A stretch of 64,000 nt of DNA from positions 124,001-188,000 of the forward strand of contig NZ_SJSO01000001.1 of assembly GCF_004331735.1 (NCBI RefSeq), written 5' to 3'. The notes beneath the pieces were generated by a model that was given only the letters and a program-made list of their open reading frames with translations, had not been told where the DNA came from and did not search any database. Below, one piece after another: positions 35,447 through 44,369 of the stretch. The position numbers and the translations under genes are program-made. Within the stretch, counting starts at the first letter, position 1. Every line of letters starts with the position of its first letter. The DNA is from Pedobacter psychrodurus. Lineage in GTDB: Bacteria; Bacteroidota; Bacteroidia; Sphingobacteriales; Sphingobacteriaceae.

Positions 35447-36455
35447 CCCCTTCTAGCCCTAAACCTGGTAGGTTTTTTAAAATATACTTCCCATCTTCGA
35501 AAGCAGGATCAGTAAAAGGGTTATTCTTGGTTAGCCATGGTCCATCCAAATCGGCCCAATTACATAGTGGTGCCAAAGCAGCCGCAGCTAAGGTGGCACA
35601 ACTGGTTTCGCTCATACAGCCAATCAGCACTTTCATACCAAAAGACCGAGCTTTCAAAATCATTTGATGCCCTTCGTACATGCCACAGCTTTTCATCAGT
35701 TTTACATTAATACCATGATAAGCACCTTTCAGTTTGTCCATATCAGCCAAGCGCTGTACGGCTTCGTCAGCCAATAAAGGGATCGGGCTACGCTCGGTTA
35801 ACCAGGCATTACCATCGAGGTTATTTTTATCCATCGGCTGCTCAATCAACACCACACCTTCGTTATGTAGCCAGTAAATTAAATCAATTGCCTTAATCTT
35901 ATCTGCCCAGCCCTGGTTGGCATCAACATATAATGGCACATTGGTCATGCTCCTGATGGTCTTGATAATTTCTTGATCGTTATCCCTCCCCAGTTTAACC
36001 TTGATCACTTTAAAAGCTTCGGCATCTTTCAGTTTTTCGCGGATTACCTCAGGGGTATCAATCCCGATGGTATACGAAGTTACCGGCATTTTAGCAGGAT
36101 CTGCGCCGTAAATTTCATAACAGGGCTTATTTAATAACTTCCCTTGAATATCGTTAAGGGCAATATCGATAGCCGCTTTAATGGCCGGCTGGCCGGGAGC
36201 AAGGCTGTCCAGATAGGCGATAATTTCTTTGAAATCGAATGGATATTGGATTTTATCCCAATCTACAAGGCTAAGAAAAGCGGCTGCGCTTTCGTAGCTC
36301 TCGCCCATGTATGGTACCATAGAGGCCTCACCATAACCTGTTACACCCTCATGTTCGATCTTTAACAACATTAAAGGGGTACTGGTACGGGTAAATTTCG
36401 AGATCGAAAAAGGATGTTTTAATTCTAACTCAAATTGCTTGCAACTAATCTTCAT
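35424..36455 (-). CDS. Dipeptide epimerase (L-Ala-D/L-Glu type), enolase superfamily
   Basis: 343 aa from the ATG at 36455 (a TTG two codons upstream is less likely). Enolase-superfamily layout: N-terminal capping domain, then a barrel with catalytic Lys in VIKVKLG (KxK), metal ligands in YVDANQGW (Asp), VLIEQPM (Glu) and LLADEAV (Asp), and the second catalytic Lys in NVKLMKSCG. A DxD-type end is not obvious. It would epimerise L-Ala-D-Glu from murein peptides, or other dipeptides. Standing alone, so specificity is not settled. Confidence 0.87.
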   Translation of the reverse strand: MKISCKQFELELKHPFSISKFTRTSTPLMLLKIEHEGVTGYGEASMVPYMGESYESAAAFLSLVDWDKIQYPFDFKEIIAYLDSLAPGQPAIKAAIDIALNDIQGKLLNKPCYEIYGADPAKMPVTSYTIGIDTPEVIREKLKDAEAFKVIKVKLGRDNDQEIIKTIRSMTNVPLYVDANQGWADKIKAIDLIYWLHNEGVVLIEQPMDKNNLDGNAWLTERSPIPLLADEAVQRLADMDKLKGAYHGINVKLMKSCGMYEGHQMILKARSFGMKVLIGCMSETSCATLAAAALAPLCNWADLDGPWLTKNNPFTDPAFEDGKYILKNLPGLGLEGVTSDLFL

Positions 36456-36501
36456 TATCAATCGTCATCTAAATAAATAGGGTAATTATCGCTTTACAAA
36501 T

Positions 36502-36509
36502 TATCTTTG
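36502..36509 (+). promoter_or_regulatory. Promoter -7 box of the 36534 lipoprotein gene
   Basis: TATCTTTG, exact TAnnTTTG. The longest ORF would begin at the TTG inside this box (36507), so the ATG at 36534 is preferred. Confidence 0.65.
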
Positions 36510-36533
36510 TTTATTAACGCAACTACCACTGCC

Positions 36534-37670
36534 ATGAAAAACATTTCAAGATTACGGTATTTTATTTATTTATCCTTAATAATTATTGGAGGATGTACCA
36601 CAGGAAAAAAAGCCTTACAAAAGGGTGATTATGATGCTTCGGTTGCTAAAGCAGTGAGCAGGCTGCAAAACTCGCCAAAAAACAGTGAGGCTATGGAAGT
36701 GCTCAAAACAGCATACGATTTAGCGCTGCAGGACCATTTGCGAAAAATAGAAGAAGCTAAAATGTCTAACGATTTATTCAGGTGGGAATCGGTGATGTAC
36801 GATTATCAAAAAATTAATCAATTGGCCGATGATATTAACAGTTGCCCAGCTTGCTTAACCATAGTTCCAAGTCCTTCAAAATATATTAACGAACTTGCTG
36901 ATAGTAAATATAATGCTGCAGGAGCAAGATATAATTCGGGCTTAGGATATTTAAGAGAAAATAACCGCCAATCGGCAAAAAAAGCTTATTACGAGTTCGA
37001 GAAAACCCAAAATCTTCAACCCAATTATAAAGACACTAAGGCTAAAATGGACGATGCCTACTGGGCCGCGGTAACCAGGGTTGTGGTACAGCCCATTATC
37101 GTAAACAGCGGCATGTACAAATTAAGCGCCGATTATTTTCAGCAGCAGATCGATCAGTTTATTGGAAATTACTCGAGAAATAAGTTTGTGATTTTTTATG
37201 GCGAGGCACAGGCTACCGACCAAAAAATCGTTCCCGATCAGGTATTGAGCTTAAACTTTGATGATTTTGTAGTGGGCCAAACCTACGTAAAAGAAAGGGT
37301 TGAACGATTAAAACGCGACAGTGTAGTCATAGGCGAAACGCATGAGAAAAAACCTATTTATGGTACAGTAAAAGCTACCTTAAGTATTTTCGAAAAGAAC
37401 ATATCCTCATCAGGCTTATTGGACATGAGCATTATCGACTGGAACACTAAAAAGCTGGTGCGCCAGCAGAAATTCCCTGGAACTTATGTATGGAGAGATA
37501 GTTGGGCAAGCTATAAAGGCGATGATAGGGCGCTGAGTAGCCAACAATTGGCCATTACCAGAAGGAGGGAGCAATTGCCACCACCACCAAGTGCTTTGTT
37601 TTTAGAATTTACCAAACCAATTTACACCCAACTGGTTGATGATATTGGGTACTATTATAATAACTTGTAG
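36534..37670 (+). CDS. Lipoprotein with TPR-like helical region, unknown function
   Basis: 378 aa from the ATG at 36534. Lipoprotein signal MKNISRLRYFIYLSLIIIGGC with the acylated Cys at residue 21. The N-terminal 190 residues are helical and TPR-like (KALQKGDYDASVAKAVSRLQ; EAMEVLKTAYDLAL; ARYNSGLGYLRENNRQSAKKAYYEFEKTQNL). The C-terminal half is strand-rich (NKFVIFYGE..., LSLNFDDFVVGQTYVKE, GLLDMSIIDWNTKKLV). Probably a periplasmic outer-membrane lipoprotein. No family name recognised. Confidence 0.7.
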   Translation: MKNISRLRYFIYLSLIIIGGCTTGKKALQKGDYDASVAKAVSRLQNSPKNSEAMEVLKTAYDLALQDHLRKIEEAKMSNDLFRWESVMYDYQKINQLADDINSCPACLTIVPSPSKYINELADSKYNAAGARYNSGLGYLRENNRQSAKKAYYEFEKTQNLQPNYKDTKAKMDDAYWAAVTRVVVQPIIVNSGMYKLSADYFQQQIDQFIGNYSRNKFVIFYGEAQATDQKIVPDQVLSLNFDDFVVGQTYVKERVERLKRDSVVIGETHEKKPIYGTVKATLSIFEKNISSSGLLDMSIIDWNTKKLVRQQKFPGTYVWRDSWASYKGDDRALSSQQLAITRRREQLPPPPSALFLEFTKPIYTQLVDDIGYYYNNL

Positions 37671-37750
37671 CGCTAACCACCCTGTTTATGGATGTGATAG
37701 AGTAATGTCTTTCGTTGAGGTAGTATCGTAAGGTGATTCACTTCAGATGC

Positions 37751-37810
37751 GGTCATGTTGAGCCTGTCGAAACACCTTAAAGCGTATTTAAGCAGGTCCT
37801 TCGACAAGCT
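37751..37810. repeat. CTTCGACAGGCT inverted repeat (family D)
   Basis: GGTCATGTTGAGCCTGTCGA and AGGTCCTTCGACAAGCT are near-inverted ends about 25 bp apart. It lacks the inserted mini-hairpins of the 20.25-kb copy. Confidence 0.8.
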
Positions 37811-37835
37811 ACTATAGACAGAATCCATCAGTAGG

Positions 37836-37905
37836 CCGTCATTCCCGCGCAGGCGGGAATCTTAAAGCGCTTGCATTACGATTCCCAATCAAGTTGGGAA
37901 TGACG
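37836..37905. repeat. Paired GTCATTCCC hairpin repeat (family B)
   Basis: ATTCCCGCGCAGGCGGGAAT and ATTCCCAATCAAGTTGGGAAT, same spacing and flanks as at 31.96 kb but in opposite order of stem types. The rest of 37671-38103 is AT-rich with no gene; 38008-38060 contains ggggtagtgggtaaagc, which shares cactaccc (reverse) with the 45.82-kb operator-like site. Confidence 0.85.
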
Positions 37906-38103
37906 ATTCCTCGCAGCTATGATTCGCTAAAAAATCTATCATTAATATTGATTTTATACAATAAATTAACACTCAGGATAACAAATCTATATTTATGCTA
38001 CTCACTCTGCAGGGGTAGTGGGTAAAGCAAGTCCTTAAATAGGGTGAGGTGGTTGTAATCCCTGCGTTAAAATAAATTATCAGTACAAAGCGCTAAAAAT
38101 ATA

Positions 38104-39087
38104 ATGGCTAATATTGCAGTAATGAATACCGGCTTATACAATCCTTTCCAAAACTTCGATTTTTTATATAAAACCTGCTTTTTAAGTGGCAAAACCTTTC
38201 ATTCGCCTGTTGTTCAGGTGCCGTTAATTCCAAAATGGTTGTTGGAACAGGCAGGTTTGAGCGGAGAAGAGCAGATCCAGTTTTTGGATGAGAGTATTCG
38301 TTCGTACAATACGCTGGTTATTCCTGTAAATAGCGAAGTAAACGAGCAATTTTTAACTCCTCTTGAACATAAGATCGAAGCCGCGTTTGCAACCGGTTAT
38401 GATGCCGTTTCTGCATTGCCAGAACTCGATCTTTTTAACTGGATCGGCAAGTTTCTATATGGCTTTGTATATATCGAAATGCATTCGGCCTTACGTAAAG
38501 AAATGACTGCCGATGGTTTAAACATGTCGCAATCGTTAATGATGAAATTTGCCAATCTGAATTTCATGATGCAGAACCTGTATACCAGCCTGGAGTTTGA
38601 AGATTTTTCGCCATGGTCTATCACTGTAGTGAAATTGGAAAATGGAGAAACACCATTCAGTTTCCGTGATGAGATTAATACTTTAACCTTCTCGTTAAAA
38701 ATGAAAGATTTTGGTATCATCGCCTGTTTACAGGATAATGGCACCAATAAACGTTACCATCAGGATATCATCAACGAAATAAAAGGAAAAACTTTAACCG
38801 CCGAACAGTTTGAAGAGCTGAGTGCCCGTTTTTATTATTCTGCCTATTTGTTTAACCGTTTACCCGAGTATACTTTTATGCCCGTAGAAGGTACCACCTA
38901 CATCGAAGCCATGCCTTTACGCGGAAACATGACTAAACCGCTTTTTGATGTTTGGCAAAATAAAGTATACGCTCAGGTATTGGAAAACTTTTGGAAGCCC
39001 TGGGGTTATGTGGTATTCGAGATTATTAAAAATCCTGATGAACCGATGAGTTTCTTCGAGAAGCCCTATCTGCCTACGGCGGGATAG
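38104..39087 (+). CDS. Conserved hypothetical protein
   Basis: 327 aa, no signal peptide or membrane helix. Rich in aromatic residues. Features seen: CFLSGKTF near residue 26, an amphipathic helical middle (LFNWIGKFLYGFVYIEMHSALRKEMTADGLNMSQSLMMKF) and a C-terminal strand-helix (PLFDVWQNKVYAQVLENFWKPWGYVVFEIIKN). ATG at 38104. Codon use and length support a real cytoplasmic gene, standing alone between repeat clusters. No family assigned. Confidence 0.65.
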   Translation: MANIAVMNTGLYNPFQNFDFLYKTCFLSGKTFHSPVVQVPLIPKWLLEQAGLSGEEQIQFLDESIRSYNTLVIPVNSEVNEQFLTPLEHKIEAAFATGYDAVSALPELDLFNWIGKFLYGFVYIEMHSALRKEMTADGLNMSQSLMMKFANLNFMMQNLYTSLEFEDFSPWSITVVKLENGETPFSFRDEINTLTFSLKMKDFGIIACLQDNGTNKRYHQDIINEIKGKTLTAEQFEELSARFYYSAYLFNRLPEYTFMPVEGTTYIEAMPLRGNMTKPLFDVWQNKVYAQVLENFWKPWGYVVFEIIKNPDEPMSFFEKPYLPTAG

Positions 39088-39167
39088 TTTTTGCGTATCG
39101 TCATTCCCAGAGGTCAGTTTTTTTTGCAAAAACAGAGGAGTTTAAATCACAGATTTTTCTAAGAAGG

Positions 39168-39258
39168 TCGTCATTGCGAAGCCGATTTTTCATTGGCTGA
39201 AGCAATCTTTATCGCAAGTTGGAAAGATTGCTTCGTCGTTCCTCCTCGCAATGACGCC
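39168..39258. repeat. GTCATTGCGA inverted repeat (family C)
   Basis: Outer arms CGTCATTGCGA and TCGCAATGACG; inner arms GAAGCAATCTTT and AAAGATTGCTTC. Near the left arm is a small hairpin GCCGAT ttttc ATTGGC (39181-39197, with a G-T wobble). The same family is at 46.80 kb. Confidence 0.9.
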
Positions 39259-39272
39259 CGATTTTTTGGAAT

Positions 39273-39358
39273 CCGTTATTCTTAACTTGATTGGGAATCT
39301 TAAACCGAAAAATGTTATTGTATATTGCATTAGGATTCCCGTTTTCACGGGAATGACG
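39273..39358. repeat. Paired GTCATTCCC hairpin repeat (family B), left arm decayed
   Basis: Left arm cgttattcttaacttgattgggaat has lost part of its stem; right arm ATTCCCGT ttt cACGGGAAT TGACG-type is intact with a stem different from other copies. It sits directly before the rhomboid stop. Confidence 0.75.
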
Positions 39359-39375
39359 ATTTGTCTTGATAGATA

Positions 39376-39990
39376 CTATCTCCCTCCCGTTAACATCGCA
39401 ATAAAGTTCTGCAAAATCCCGGGAACGAAAATGATTGTAAAAATCAACCCGGTTAAGGCCCCGAAAAAGTGTGCATCGTGATTGATGTGATCTCTTGAAT
39501 TGCGGGAAGCATAAGCACAATAAACTAAATACAAAATCCCAAAAACTACAGCAGGAATCCCGATCGGGATAAACATGATGTAAATTTTAGACATTGGATT
39601 AAACAAAATATAGCTAAAAAGCACCGCACTTATTGCTCCTGAAGCTCCAAGGCTATTGTAGTTAAAATGATCTTTATGTTTAATAACAGTGGGTAGATCA
39701 CTCAGCACCAACCCTAGGAAATAAAGTAAGCCAAACTGCCAACTCCCCATTAATCTTTCCAGTGTAAAGGCAAAAGCATAAAAGGTAAACATGTTAAAAA
39801 ACAAGTGCATCCAATCTGCATGTACAAGCCCGCTGGTAATCAAGGTGTATACATTCTGTCCTTTCGAAACACTGTAAGGATGCAGCATAAACTTTCCATA
39901 AATCGAATGATCGTAGAAAGCATATAGGCTGGTAATAATGGTAAAAACAAAAATTACGGAGGCAACTGGTGCAATATTGAAGTATTCCAT
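39376..39990 (-). CDS. Rhomboid family intramembrane serine protease
   Basis: 204 aa with six membrane helices. The catalytic Ser is in NSLGASGAISAVLF (GxSG) and the catalytic His in HDAHFFGALTG; the rhomboid hallmark HADWMHLFFNMFTFYAF is in helix 2. It cleaves substrate helices within the cytoplasmic membrane. Its ATG is 5 bp after the M14 peptidase stop, so the two are probably co-transcribed, which may be accidental. Confidence 0.93.
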   Translation of the reverse strand: MEYFNIAPVASVIFVFTIITSLYAFYDHSIYGKFMLHPYSVSKGQNVYTLITSGLVHADWMHLFFNMFTFYAFAFTLERLMGSWQFGLLYFLGLVLSDLPTVIKHKDHFNYNSLGASGAISAVLFSYILFNPMSKIYIMFIPIGIPAVVFGILYLVYCAYASRNSRDHINHDAHFFGALTGLIFTIIFVPGILQNFIAMLTGGR

Positions 39991-39995
39991 TAGGG

Positions 39996-41735
39996 TTATT
40001 TTAAATCAAGTTTTACGTCTGTAACCAAACGGGCTACGGGATATCTATTGTGTGTTTTTTCGTAATAATCAGAATTTTTATACACAAAATCAAGTTGTGC
40101 AGCTGCATTCTTCGCAAATTCGGCGTCTGAAGCTTTTTTCGCCTCCAGTTTGCTTTTTAGTTCTGGATTATTTTTTAGTATTTCTGTTGCTGTATCTTCA
40201 AAAACATAAGCCGAATAGTGTTCTTTCATATCCAGAATAGAATCGAAAAAATTCCAGTTGAAATAAGAATCAGTAGCCTGAGGTTCTAACGTTTCTACGA
40301 TATACCGGTTGCCCGGCTGGTTAACATAAACTACAAAATCGCCGGCATAATACTGCAGTTTTTGCTTAACCGGGTTTACCTTTACAGCCGAGTGCAGGTA
40401 ATGTCCCTCATAAGGTCTTGTTCCGGTTTTAAAATCGCCGATATAATAACTCTCTACTGCAATTTTCTGATCAGCCTTAAGTTCCCTGAGTTTAACATTG
40501 TTCAGTTTAAGCAAGGCAATTACACGGTCCCAGGCTTGTGGAATAATGTAGGCAACTGGCTTTTGAATAGACAGTGCAGGTTCGAACTTGTTCCATTCTT
40601 TAATGGTTTTGGTGTAAGGTTTACTGCGGTCGTAGTATAAACGGTCGGCACCACTTACAGTACTGGGTTTCTGCCCGGCCTCAAAGCCTTTAAAAGTCAA
40701 GTCGTTTACTTCGGTTTTATTTAGTTTCCATTCTAACGGAAATTCCTTTTGGGCAGCCACAAATTCATCTGCCTTTCGCTTATTCTCTCCGATAATCCTG
40801 GCATCACGCTCTACTAGCTCAATGTAGGTTAGCAAAAGCTTGTAAGTAGCATTCACACGCAAATCGTACGATTTTAACATATGCGTTTCTGGCATAAAAC
40901 CTATGGTATTGTGCAGTGTGGTATATCCGGTAGAATAACGTGGAGGATCAATAAAACCTGTTATTCCGCTTTCCGGTGTTTCGCCTATCGAGTTTACATA
41001 AGGAATCATCGGGTAACCCATTTTCTCCATTCCTTTATAAAGGCCCGGCACCAATGTTTTAGTTAAATAATCAGAAAGGATCGGGTTCAGCTTATCCTTT
41101 TGTGTAGGGATAAGTGTCATCACATATTGATAATCTGCACCGTTACTGGTGTGCGTATCTACAAATATTTCGGGCTGCCAGGTATTAAATATCAGTTGAA
41201 ATGCCGCCGAATTTTTCGAATCGGTTTTAATGAAATCACGGTTCAGATCGAGGTTTTTGCTATTGCCTCTAAAACCATAAGCAACTGGTCCGTTCTGGTT
41301 GGCTCTTGAGGTTCCGCTACGGTTAAAACTACCATCTATATTGTACAGGGGAATGATGCAGATCACTACATCTTTTGGCAGTTTACTCGCTTTAAGCAGA
41401 TCGCGGGCAAGCATCATCGATGCATCTATGCCCTCTGGTTCGCCCGGGTGAATGCCATTATTGATCAATAAAATCCTTTTGTTATGCTTTCTAATCTCCG
41501 AAGGGTCGAAAACCCGATCGCGCGATAAAACCAGCACATGTAAAGGTTTGCCAAAATCTGTACTTCCATAGGTAAACAATTTGGCTTCCGGATAGGCTTT
41601 TGCAAGGTTTTCATAATAGGTTATAGCAGCAGTGTAAGTAGAGGTTTCAATTTTACCACTCAACTCAAAAGGTGTTTTTTGTGCCGCAGCTTTTAACCTC
41701 ATGGATAGCAAACAAAACACAAAGAATTTTCTCAT
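39996..41735 (-). CDS. M14 family zinc carboxypeptidase, secreted
   Basis: 579 aa. N-terminal signal (MRKFFVFCLLSMRLKAAAQ). Zinc ligands HPGEPEG (H..E) and, later, VDTHTSNG (His); substrate Arg region NRDFIKTDS; FMPETHML carries a possible catalytic Glu. The C-terminal 200 residues are a beta domain of Bacteroidota M14 proteins. It would trim C-terminal residues from extracellular peptides. Upstream of the rhomboid gene. Confidence 0.87.
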   Translation of the reverse strand: MRKFFVFCLLSMRLKAAAQKTPFELSGKIETSTYTAAITYYENLAKAYPEAKLFTYGSTDFGKPLHVLVLSRDRVFDPSEIRKHNKRILLINNGIHPGEPEGIDASMMLARDLLKASKLPKDVVICIIPLYNIDGSFNRSGTSRANQNGPVAYGFRGNSKNLDLNRDFIKTDSKNSAAFQLIFNTWQPEIFVDTHTSNGADYQYVMTLIPTQKDKLNPILSDYLTKTLVPGLYKGMEKMGYPMIPYVNSIGETPESGITGFIDPPRYSTGYTTLHNTIGFMPETHMLKSYDLRVNATYKLLLTYIELVERDARIIGENKRKADEFVAAQKEFPLEWKLNKTEVNDLTFKGFEAGQKPSTVSGADRLYYDRSKPYTKTIKEWNKFEPALSIQKPVAYIIPQAWDRVIALLKLNNVKLRELKADQKIAVESYYIGDFKTGTRPYEGHYLHSAVKVNPVKQKLQYYAGDFVVYVNQPGNRYIVETLEPQATDSYFNWNFFDSILDMKEHYSAYVFEDTATEILKNNPELKSKLEAKKASDAEFAKNAAAQLDFVYKNSDYYEKTHNRYPVARLVTDVKLDLK

Positions 41736-41765
41736 GCCTTAAATCTAAGAAATGAAATGCGGTTA

Positions 41766-42497
41766 TTAAAGCGTTTTACGATAAGATTTGATCCTGCCCA
41801 ACATGTATTTAAAGCCAATGGTATAAGCGTTGTAAACATCGGGCGAGTAGTTTTTAAATTTAGTACTCGGATCATTATAACCATCCAAACCTTCGCCGAA
41901 AGTAAAGTTCGATTGCGCATTGATATTGATGATATACCGCATATAACCATAGCCATCGTTAATGTAATAGTTAAAGCCGAAGTTTAAGGGCACCAAAAGG
42001 TTAACGGTTTTATCTTGCCCAGGAAAAGGTCCATAGCCAGGATCGTATGCTGCCCAGCTTGGCTTATACCTTACAATGTCGGTAATGTTATTGTTAACAA
42101 CCCCTATGCCCGTCCCCACATACAAACCTCTGATGTTGTATAAAAACTCACTTTTATTGTAGTCTACCACTTCGCCAAGCATTAACTTTATATTGGCTGT
42201 AATGGCGGTATATTGGTTTACAAACTGACGGTTGTGTAGGTCGGTTTCAATATCCCCACCTTGAACCATGCCATACTGCCCCTCTAAACCTAAGGTTACA
42301 AACGGCGTGATATGATAATCGAATACGCCATAGGCTGTGTAACCATAAGTGCCTTTGTACACGTCGGTATAAGATTTGTTTATTCCTCCACCAAAACCGT
42401 ACGACATTTTAAAATAGTTGGATTGGGCAAAAGAAAAACTTCCTATAAAAACAAGCAGAAGGGTTATGTAAGTAGCTCTCAGCAAATTAAAAATCAT
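41766..42497 (-). CDS. Small outer-membrane beta-barrel protein
   Basis: 243 aa. Signal peptide (MIFNLLRATYITLLLVFIGSFSFAQ). Eight or so amphipathic strands with Tyr/Phe/Gly alternation (MSYGFGGGINKSYTDVYK, YGVFDYHITPFVTLGLEGQYG, LYVGTGIGVVNNN, VPLNFGFNYYIND, YTIGFKYMLG). Ends in a basic tail after the last strand. Function unknown. It is divergent from pepT by 59 bp. Confidence 0.75.
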   Translation of the reverse strand: MIFNLLRATYITLLLVFIGSFSFAQSNYFKMSYGFGGGINKSYTDVYKGTYGYTAYGVFDYHITPFVTLGLEGQYGMVQGGDIETDLHNRQFVNQYTAITANIKLMLGEVVDYNKSEFLYNIRGLYVGTGIGVVNNNITDIVRYKPSWAAYDPGYGPFPGQDKTVNLLVPLNFGFNYYINDGYGYMRYIININAQSNFTFGEGLDGYNDPSTKFKNYSPDVYNAYTIGFKYMLGRIKSYRKTL

Positions 42498-42544
42498 ATC
42501 GTTTTTTTACAAAAATAATATGTTTATCGAATATCTATAACTTT

Positions 42545-42552
42545 TACCTTTG
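42545..42552 (+). promoter_or_regulatory. pepT promoter -7 box, abutting the start codon
   Basis: TACCTTTG, exact TAnnTTTG, ends only 4 bp before the ATG at 42557, so the predicted transcript would be leaderless or nearly so. Confidence 0.55.
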
Positions 42553-42556
42553 AATT

Positions 42557-43810
42557 ATGAGCACATACACCAACTTTAACAAATCTTTAGAACAAAGATT
42601 TATAAAATATGCCAAGATTGATACCCAATCTGATCCAAATTCTCCTACTTGTCCATCAACCCTAAAACAAAAGAACTTAGGTAAAGTATTGGTTCAAGAA
42701 TTATTAGAAATTGGCATTTCTGATGCCGAAATGGACGATAACGGCTATGTGTACGGTACGATCCCTTCAAATACAAACAAGCAGTTACCCGTAATTTTCT
42801 TCTGTTCGCACATGGATACCTCGCCTGATTGTAGCGGTGAAAACGTTAAACCGATTATTCATGACAATTATCAAGGACAGGACTTAATTCTGCCTGATGA
42901 TCACAATATTGTAATTAAGCTGTCTGAGCACAAAGACCTAAAATACCAGATTGGTAACGATATTATCACGGCGAGTGGAACTACATTATTAGGTGCTGAT
43001 AATAAAGCAGGATTAGCAGAAATTATGGAAGCAGCGGCCTTTTTAATGAAAAATCCTGAGGTAAAACACGGCACCATAAAACTTCTTTTTACCCCGGATG
43101 AAGAAATAGGCCGTGGCGTAGATAAAGCTGATTTAAAGAAACTGGGTGCCGATTTTGGTTATACCATAGACGGAGAAACACTAGGCTCTATTGAAGATGA
43201 AACCTTCTCAGCCGATGGTGCTACCCTTAAAATTTATGGCGTAAGTACACACCCAGGCTTTGCAAAAGGAAAAATGGAAAGTGCCATTAAGATCCTTGCT
43301 GAGATTTTGGATGCACTGCCAAAGGATATACTCACACCAGAGGCTACACACCAAAAAGAAGGTTTTATCCACCCGGTAAGTATGCACGGACAGGTAGAAG
43401 AGACAGAAGCACAGTTTATTATCAGAGATTTTACTGATGAAAAATTGGCCGAGCATGGAGCTTTTCTAGAAGAAACTATAAAAAAAGTGATGGCGAAATA
43501 TCCAAAATCTACCTATAAGCTTAATATTAAAGCACAGTACCGCAATATGAAACAGGTTTTGGATCAACATCCAAAAATTGTGCAATACGGAATTGAAGCC
43601 ATCGAAAGAGCTGGCGTGGTGGCCAAACAACAAAGTATCCGTGGGGGAACTGATGGCTCACGACTTTCTTACATGGGTTTACCTTGCCCCAATATTTTTG
43701 CCGGAGAACATGCCTTTCATAGCAAACAAGAATGGGTAAGTGTACAGGATATGGAAAAAGCTGTACAAACCATTATTAATATCGCCTGTATCTGGGAAGA
43801 GAAAGGGTAG
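42557..43810 (+). CDS. pepT: Peptidase T (tripeptide aminopeptidase)
   Basis: 417 aa, M20B family. Dizinc site in order: FCSHMDTSPD (His, Asp), LLGADNKAG (bridging Asp), FTPDEEIGRG (catalytic Glu and Glu), TIDGETLG (Asp), and AGEHAFHSKQEW (His). The dimerisation lid lies about residues 205-320. It releases the N-terminal residue of tripeptides in the cytoplasm. The N-terminus EQRFIKYAKIDTQSD is typical, so the ATG at 42557 is sound despite the promoter box 4 bp upstream. Confidence 0.95.
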   Translation: MSTYTNFNKSLEQRFIKYAKIDTQSDPNSPTCPSTLKQKNLGKVLVQELLEIGISDAEMDDNGYVYGTIPSNTNKQLPVIFFCSHMDTSPDCSGENVKPIIHDNYQGQDLILPDDHNIVIKLSEHKDLKYQIGNDIITASGTTLLGADNKAGLAEIMEAAAFLMKNPEVKHGTIKLLFTPDEEIGRGVDKADLKKLGADFGYTIDGETLGSIEDETFSADGATLKIYGVSTHPGFAKGKMESAIKILAEILDALPKDILTPEATHQKEGFIHPVSMHGQVEETEAQFIIRDFTDEKLAEHGAFLEETIKKVMAKYPKSTYKLNIKAQYRNMKQVLDQHPKIVQYGIEAIERAGVVAKQQSIRGGTDGSRLSYMGLPCPNIFAGEHAFHSKQEWVSVQDMEKAVQTIINIACIWEEKG

Positions 43811-43886
43811 TTGGAACAGTTCAGAGTTGGCAGTTTTGAGTTCGGAGTCGTATCTACCTCAAAACGCCCAGCTCCAGGCTCCAAAC

Positions 43887-44216
43887 TCAATAAGAGGCTT
43901 GTCCAATATCCAACCTCGCTATTTTTCCTTCTTTGTTCAGCTGAAATTTAAAACAGGTTTTAAAATCGCCCCATTGGTCGGAGTGGAAATGGCCATACAC
44001 CTCCAATCCGTTGTTTTCAACTTTATCTATACTGGTAAAACGCTCATGTCCCAGCGCTTTCTTAAAGAAATTATTAAATTTCATCTGGTTCCCGTCGTCG
44101 TAAAAGGAAACATCAGCATCAAATAAAGGAAACCATGTTTTTTCGTCGCCTTTTTGCAAAGCGGTAATAGCAGCCTTTACTTTTGCATTTGATAATTTTG
44201 TTAAATCAATCGCCAT
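43887..44216 (-). CDS. NTF2-like domain protein
   Basis: 109 aa, cytoplasmic. N-terminal helices (LSNAKVKAAITALQKGDEKTWFPLFDADVSFYDDG) and strands (LEVYGHFHSDQWGDFKTCFKFQLNKEGKIARLDIGQ) fit a small SnoaL/NTF2-like fold. No catalytic site identified. Convergent with pepT (76 bp between stops). Function unknown. Confidence 0.7.
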   Translation of the reverse strand: MAIDLTKLSNAKVKAAITALQKGDEKTWFPLFDADVSFYDDGNQMKFNNFFKKALGHERFTSIDKVENNGLEVYGHFHSDQWGDFKTCFKFQLNKEGKIARLDIGQASY

Positions 44217-44369
44217 AGGTTTCTGATTTTGTTTTTGAGCGAAAGTAAATGCGCGGGTAATAGAATAAACAGTGCATTAAGCTTTTCATTAGCTTAAGCT
44301 TTAAGTAGTGATCAAAATTAATAAAAAAGATATTTTTAAAGCACATCTTTTTGCTACTTTTAGCTTGTA

